From: Actinomadura alba
GTDB lineage: Bacteria > Actinomycetota > Actinomycetes > Streptosporangiales > Streptosporangiaceae
Length of the DNA stretch: 64,000 nt
Assembly (NCBI RefSeq): GCF_014323705.1
Contig: NZ_JABVEC010000038.1
Coordinates: forward strand, 1 to 64,000
Direction of reading: 5' to 3'
The position numbers and the translations under genes are program-made. Below, one piece after another: positions 60,811 to 64,000 of the stretch (position 1 is its first letter; each line of letters begins with the position of its first letter). Below the pieces are notes generated by a model. That model saw nothing but the letters and a program-made list of their open reading frames with translations. It was not told where the DNA came from and ran no database searches.

Positions 60811-62067
60811 GTGACCTCCGTGACCCCCGGATCGCTCGGTGAGCTGTACGACCCGCTCGGCGTCCACATGGACGACCCGTATCCGTTCTTTGCCCGCGCT
60901 CGCCGGGAAGCCCCGATCTTTTTCTCACCAAAGGCCGACGCTTGGGTGGTGACCCGGCTGCGGGACATCAAGGAGGTGCTCCGCGACGGCAAGACGTACT
61001 CATCGTGCAACTCATTGCGGCCGCTGACGCCGCTTAGCCCGAAGGTGCAGGAGTTGCTGGCCACGGGGTATCCGGAAGTTCCCAATTTCGTCCAACTGGA
61101 CGGGGAGGAACACCGGCGGCAGCGGGAGCCGGCAGCCGCGGCGTTCTCCCCGGAAATGGTGGACGCGACCGAGGCGGACATCGTGGAGCAGGCCAACGCC
61201 CTGGTCGACGCGATCATTGAGGGCGGCGTCCCGGTGGACTTCATGGGCGCCTTCGCCAACCGGCTGCCCGTGTCGGTCATCGCGAAGCTGGTGGGGTACC
61301 CGCCGGAACAGCACGAGACGATGGGCAACCTCAGCCGCAAGGCGGCCGGGATCGTCATCGGCCTTCGCTTCGAGTCGGAGGACGAGGAACTCGACGCGGC
61401 CCACGCCTGGCTCCAGTACCAGCGGATGGTCGCGCGGCTCCTGCACGAGCGCCGCGCCGAACCCCGCTTCGATCTGATGAGCGGCCTGGTCATGACCTTG
61501 GGGCCGGAGGACGACGACGCGCCGCTGCCGCTCGAGGTAGAGGCCCTCATAGTCCACATCGGCTTCGGGCTGGCCCTGGCCGGCCACATCACTACCTCGG
61601 CGCTGCTCGGCAACGGCCTGCGCGCGCTGCTGGAACATCCCGAGCAGTGGCGCCTGCTGTGTGAACGGCCGGAGCTGATACCGAGCGCCGTCGAGGAGAT
61701 CGCTCGCTTCGACACCCCCACCCTCTCCTTCATGCGGCAGACCACCACTGAGACCATGCTGGCCCGGCAGCGGCTCCCGGCCGGGGCGGACGTCCTCGTC
61801 TCGCTGGCCAGCGGCAACCACGACGAGACCGTCTTCGACCGGGCCGACGAGTTCGACATCACGCGGACGCTGCCGACCAGCCACGTGGTATTCGGTTATG
61901 GCGCCCACTACTGCGTTGGCGCCCCGCTGGCTCGCCGCGAGATCGAGGTCGCGCTGAGCGTGCTCACTTCGCGGCTGCCCGGCCTGCGCCTGGTCCCAGA
62001 TCAGCAGATCGCGATGCGCCCCTCGGTCAGCCAGCGCGGGCCGCTCTCCCTGCACGTCACCTGGTGA
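60811..62067 (+). CDS. cytochrome P450, I-helix acid missing
   Basis: 418-aa P450. The heme loop FGYGAHYCVG has the ligand Cys368, and EEIAR provides the ExxR motif. In the oxygen-binding I helix the sequence is ALAGHITT (residues 255-262), so the usual Glu or Asp before the Thr is Ile260. This changes proton delivery and has been linked in some P450s to altered chemistry. GTG start. It is divergent from the esterase gene and upstream of an ABC1 kinase-like gene. Confidence 0.9.
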   Translation: MTSVTPGSLGELYDPLGVHMDDPYPFFARARREAPIFFSPKADAWVVTRLRDIKEVLRDGKTYSSCNSLRPLTPLSPKVQELLATGYPEVPNFVQLDGEEHRRQREPAAAAFSPEMVDATEADIVEQANALVDAIIEGGVPVDFMGAFANRLPVSVIAKLVGYPPEQHETMGNLSRKAAGIVIGLRFESEDEELDAAHAWLQYQRMVARLLHERRAEPRFDLMSGLVMTLGPEDDDAPLPLEVEALIVHIGFGLALAGHITTSALLGNGLRALLEHPEQWRLLCERPELIPSAVEEIARFDTPTLSFMRQTTTETMLARQRLPAGADVLVSLASGNHDETVFDRADEFDITRTLPTSHVVFGYGAHYCVGAPLARREIEVALSVLTSRLPGLRLVPDQQIAMRPSVSQRGPLSLHVTW

Positions 62068-62313
62068 GCCGCTCCTATGGAAGTCGGCCAATAGACCTCC
62101 CGAGGTTGCCGGGGTGTGGGGCGAGGTGACGAGGGTGGAGGGAGTGCGCGGTCACCCAGCCCCGTGATGTCGAGGTGGGTGGGCCGCCGGGTCCGGCTGG
62201 TCTGGCACAGGCGCCGCTGGGAGTGCCGTGCGTCGAGGTATCCGAGTCGCTGCGTGGATGAGATGGCTCATGCCGCCTATGGCGGCCGGGGCACCGAGGA
62301 GTGGGAATGCGAC

Positions 62314-63594
62314 ATGAATGAACGGATGACCTTCTTTGCCTTCGTGCGCCGGTTGCTTCAGATCAGCGGGCTGACCGCTCTTTCCGCCGGACGCATGGCC
62401 GTCATCGCGATGACGTCGAAACGGGCCGCGCGCGCAACCCGGCTGGCGGCCGAGCTCGTGCGGCTCATCGAACGTCTCGGCGGCGCGTTCATCAAGGTGG
62501 GACAGCTGGCGGGAACACGCGTCGACCTGGTGGGACCGACCGTCGCCGACGCGCTCGGCCGGCTCCACGACAACGTGAGGCCGATGACCGCACGGCAGGC
62601 GGCGACCGTGGTCCGGCGCGCGTTTCCCCGGCCACCCGATGGCCTTACGGCGGCGCTCGCGCATCCGCCGGTGGCCAGCGGTTCCATCGCCTCGGTTTAC
62701 CGGGTGGAGGTGGGCGACCGAGTCGTCGCGCTGAAGGTCCGGCGGCCGGAGATCGGCCGGGCGATCACGGTGGACATGGCGATTCTGAGCGGAATGGCCA
62801 GGGCGATGTGCCGGCTCCCCGGACTTCGGCGGGTACCGCTCGCCGAAATCATCGGCCAGGTCGGACGCTGCCTGACCGATCAGCTGGACTTCGCGGCAGA
62901 GACCAGGAGCCTGCGACAGATGCGAGAGCACCTCGCCGACTTCGCCGACATCATTGTCCCCGCCGTCATTCCTGAGCTATCAGGAGACGGCGTCATAGCG
63001 ATGTCGTTCGTCGACGGGCTGAAACACGCATCGATCGAGGACCTTCCCAGTCAGGTACGCGAAGCGGAGGTCGCCGTCCTGGTCCGCGCCGTCTATCGGC
63101 TGCTGTTCATCGCCGGGTTCGTTCATGTAGACCTGCATCAGGGCAATACGTACTTCAGGCCAGACGGAACGGTCGTCCTTCTGGACGCCGGCTTCGCGTT
63201 CCAGATGAGCGGCCTGGCCCGCAGGAGGTACACAGAGTTCTTCGGCGGGATGATCCAAGGGGACGGCGAAGCCTGCGCGGACATCCTTCGATCCACCGTG
63301 CGCAGTGTCGCGCCTGCGGCGGATCTGGCGGGATTTCGCCGCGATGTCGCGGATCTCGTGGTGCGGAATGTCGGTGCCACGGCGCGGGATTTCGACCTGC
63401 CCGCCTTCTGCGTCGAGCTATTCAATCTTCAGCGCCGCTACGGCCTCTACGCCGAGCCGGAGTTCATCTTTCCCATGCTCTGCCTGCTCAGCCTCGACGG
63501 GTTGGTCAAAGAGCATTACCCGCTCATGGACTTCCAGCTCGAGGCGGCTCCTTATGTTATGCAGAGCCTGCTTTCCGAACCGGAGATCCGCTGA
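62314..63594 (+). CDS. ABC1/UbiB-family atypical kinase
   Basis: 426 aa. Motifs: AFIKVGQLAGTR (KxGQ), VASGSIASVYRVEV for the Ala-rich loop, FVHVDLHQGNTYF (normally HGDLHPGN) and DAGFAF for the DFG-like metal site. This family affects isoprenoid quinone synthesis and lipid export. The catalytic residues vary from the consensus but Asp and Asn remain. ATG at 62314 has GGGA 7 nt upstream; longer frames run upstream without a better start. Its role beside the P450 is unknown. Confidence 0.85.
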   Translation: MNERMTFFAFVRRLLQISGLTALSAGRMAVIAMTSKRAARATRLAAELVRLIERLGGAFIKVGQLAGTRVDLVGPTVADALGRLHDNVRPMTARQAATVVRRAFPRPPDGLTAALAHPPVASGSIASVYRVEVGDRVVALKVRRPEIGRAITVDMAILSGMARAMCRLPGLRRVPLAEIIGQVGRCLTDQLDFAAETRSLRQMREHLADFADIIVPAVIPELSGDGVIAMSFVDGLKHASIEDLPSQVREAEVAVLVRAVYRLLFIAGFVHVDLHQGNTYFRPDGTVVLLDAGFAFQMSGLARRRYTEFFGGMIQGDGEACADILRSTVRSVAPAADLAGFRRDVADLVVRNVGATARDFDLPAFCVELFNLQRRYGLYAEPEFIFPMLCLLSLDGLVKEHYPLMDFQLEAAPYVMQSLLSEPEIR

Positions 63595-63733
63595 CCAGGG
63601 CATGAGCTCGGTACACCCTTGGCCTTTGTTCACGCATCTCTTGCGGGTCATGGCGGGCGGGCGGATCCTGGCGTCGTTACCCAAGCATCCAAACCGCTAA
63701 GCGTCGCCCCCGGGTAGGAGAGAGGCACCTGCG

Positions 63734-64000
63734 ATGACAGATCAGATCGCGCAGTCGACCGATTTTGATTTCGACAATCTCGACCTCGCCTGGCTGCGCG
63801 GCAAAGAGGGCGTGAAGTGGCGTAAGCCGGATCCTGACGTGCTGCCTGCCTGGCTAGCCGATATGGATTTTCCGGTGGCGCCACCGGTTCGCGACGCGTT
63901 GGCCGAGGCCATACACCGCGGCGATCTGGGCTATCCGGCCTGGTCGACCTGGTCGGGATTCAATCCGCTGGCCGAACCGTTCGCGGCCCGGATGACTGAG
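63734..64000 (+). CDS. PLP-dependent MalY/PatB-type C-S lyase, N-terminal part
   Basis: The frame is open from ATG 63734 to the window edge (89 codons). The N-terminal motif WLRGKEGVKWRKPDPDVLPA, WLADMDFPVAPPV and DLGYPAWS match the MalY/PatB group, which cleaves C-S bonds of cystathionine-like compounds. AGAGG lies about 8 nt upstream. The catalytic lysine lies beyond the window, so function is inferred from the N-terminus only. Confidence 0.8.
   Translation, partial: MTDQIAQSTDFDFDNLDLAWLRGKEGVKWRKPDPDVLPAWLADMDFPVAPPVRDALAEAIHRGDLGYPAWSTWSGFNPLAEPFAARMTE

Overview
The base composition (about 70% G+C), frequent GTG starts, four-base ATGA/GTGA gene overlaps, and families such as the SAV2177-type methyltransferase, DesK/NarL pairs and a StrR-like regulator point to an actinomycete chromosome, probably Streptosporangiales or a Streptomyces relative. 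The genus is not determined. I see no rRNA, tRNA, CRISPR array or complete insertion sequence. The window looks like accessory chromosome: compact operons separated by stretches with gene remnants.

1-11.6 kb: an iron(III)/polyamine-type ABC transporter (permease and ATPase) and an MFS protein face an opposing five-gene operon. That operon encodes a bicupin, a Pch2/TRIP13-like AAA+ ATPase, two related ThDP enzymes and an aldehyde dehydrogenase. It looks like 2-oxoacid or aromatic catabolism with an unexpected HORMA-remodeller-type ATPase. 11.7-20 kb: an ICMT-like methyltransferase, a ferredoxin-NADP reductase remnant, a Tat-exported NTF2-like protein, a CadD-type transporter, an unpaired histidine kinase, and a DesK/NarL two-component system divergent from a YceI/ABC-2 exporter operon. 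20-31 kb: methyltransferase, membrane protein, a TetR-controlled quinone-oxidoreductase with clear operator repeats, an XRE-cupin/GNAT/MFS detoxification module, a secreted M23 peptidase and a membrane sulfatase-like protein.

30.7-37.6 kb: a cluster resembling the uncharacterised SCO6650-SCO6655 locus of Streptomyces coelicolor. It holds a creatininase-family protein, a GTP cyclohydrolase II with Met at the Tyr/Met product switch (predicting a formylated pyrimidine product), a flippase-like membrane protein, a methyltransferase, a GT4 glycosyltransferase, a zinc-less PTPS homologue, an MDR dehydrogenase and a CDP-alcohol phosphatidyltransferase. The likely product is an unknown pyrimidine- or pterin-derived, glycosylated and possibly lipid-linked metabolite. 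Next to it lie a dehydrogenase remnant and a chimeric gene joining a solute-binding lipoprotein to the C-terminus of aconitase.

44.4-53.2 kb: a selenoneine (selenium analogue of ergothioneine) cluster with selenophosphate synthetase (SenC/SelD), selenosugar synthase (SenB) and selenoneine synthase (SenA), plus a cysteine desulfurase that could supply selenium. Facing it is an undescribed three-gene operon: acyl-CoA-dehydrogenase-like flavoprotein, PhnD/SsuA-like binding protein (frameshifted) and a TusA-like/diiron ferritin-like fusion. Two interlocked 7-bp inverted repeats precede this operon and could fold as an H-type RNA pseudoknot.

53.5-64 kb: a BrnT-like/methyltransferase fusion, SRPBCC and VOC proteins, then what looks like the edge of a natural-product cluster: a LolA-like protein, a ParB/StrR-type regulator, an esterase, a P450 without the usual I-helix acid, an ABC1-family kinase and a PLP C-S lyase-type enzyme that runs off the right edge.
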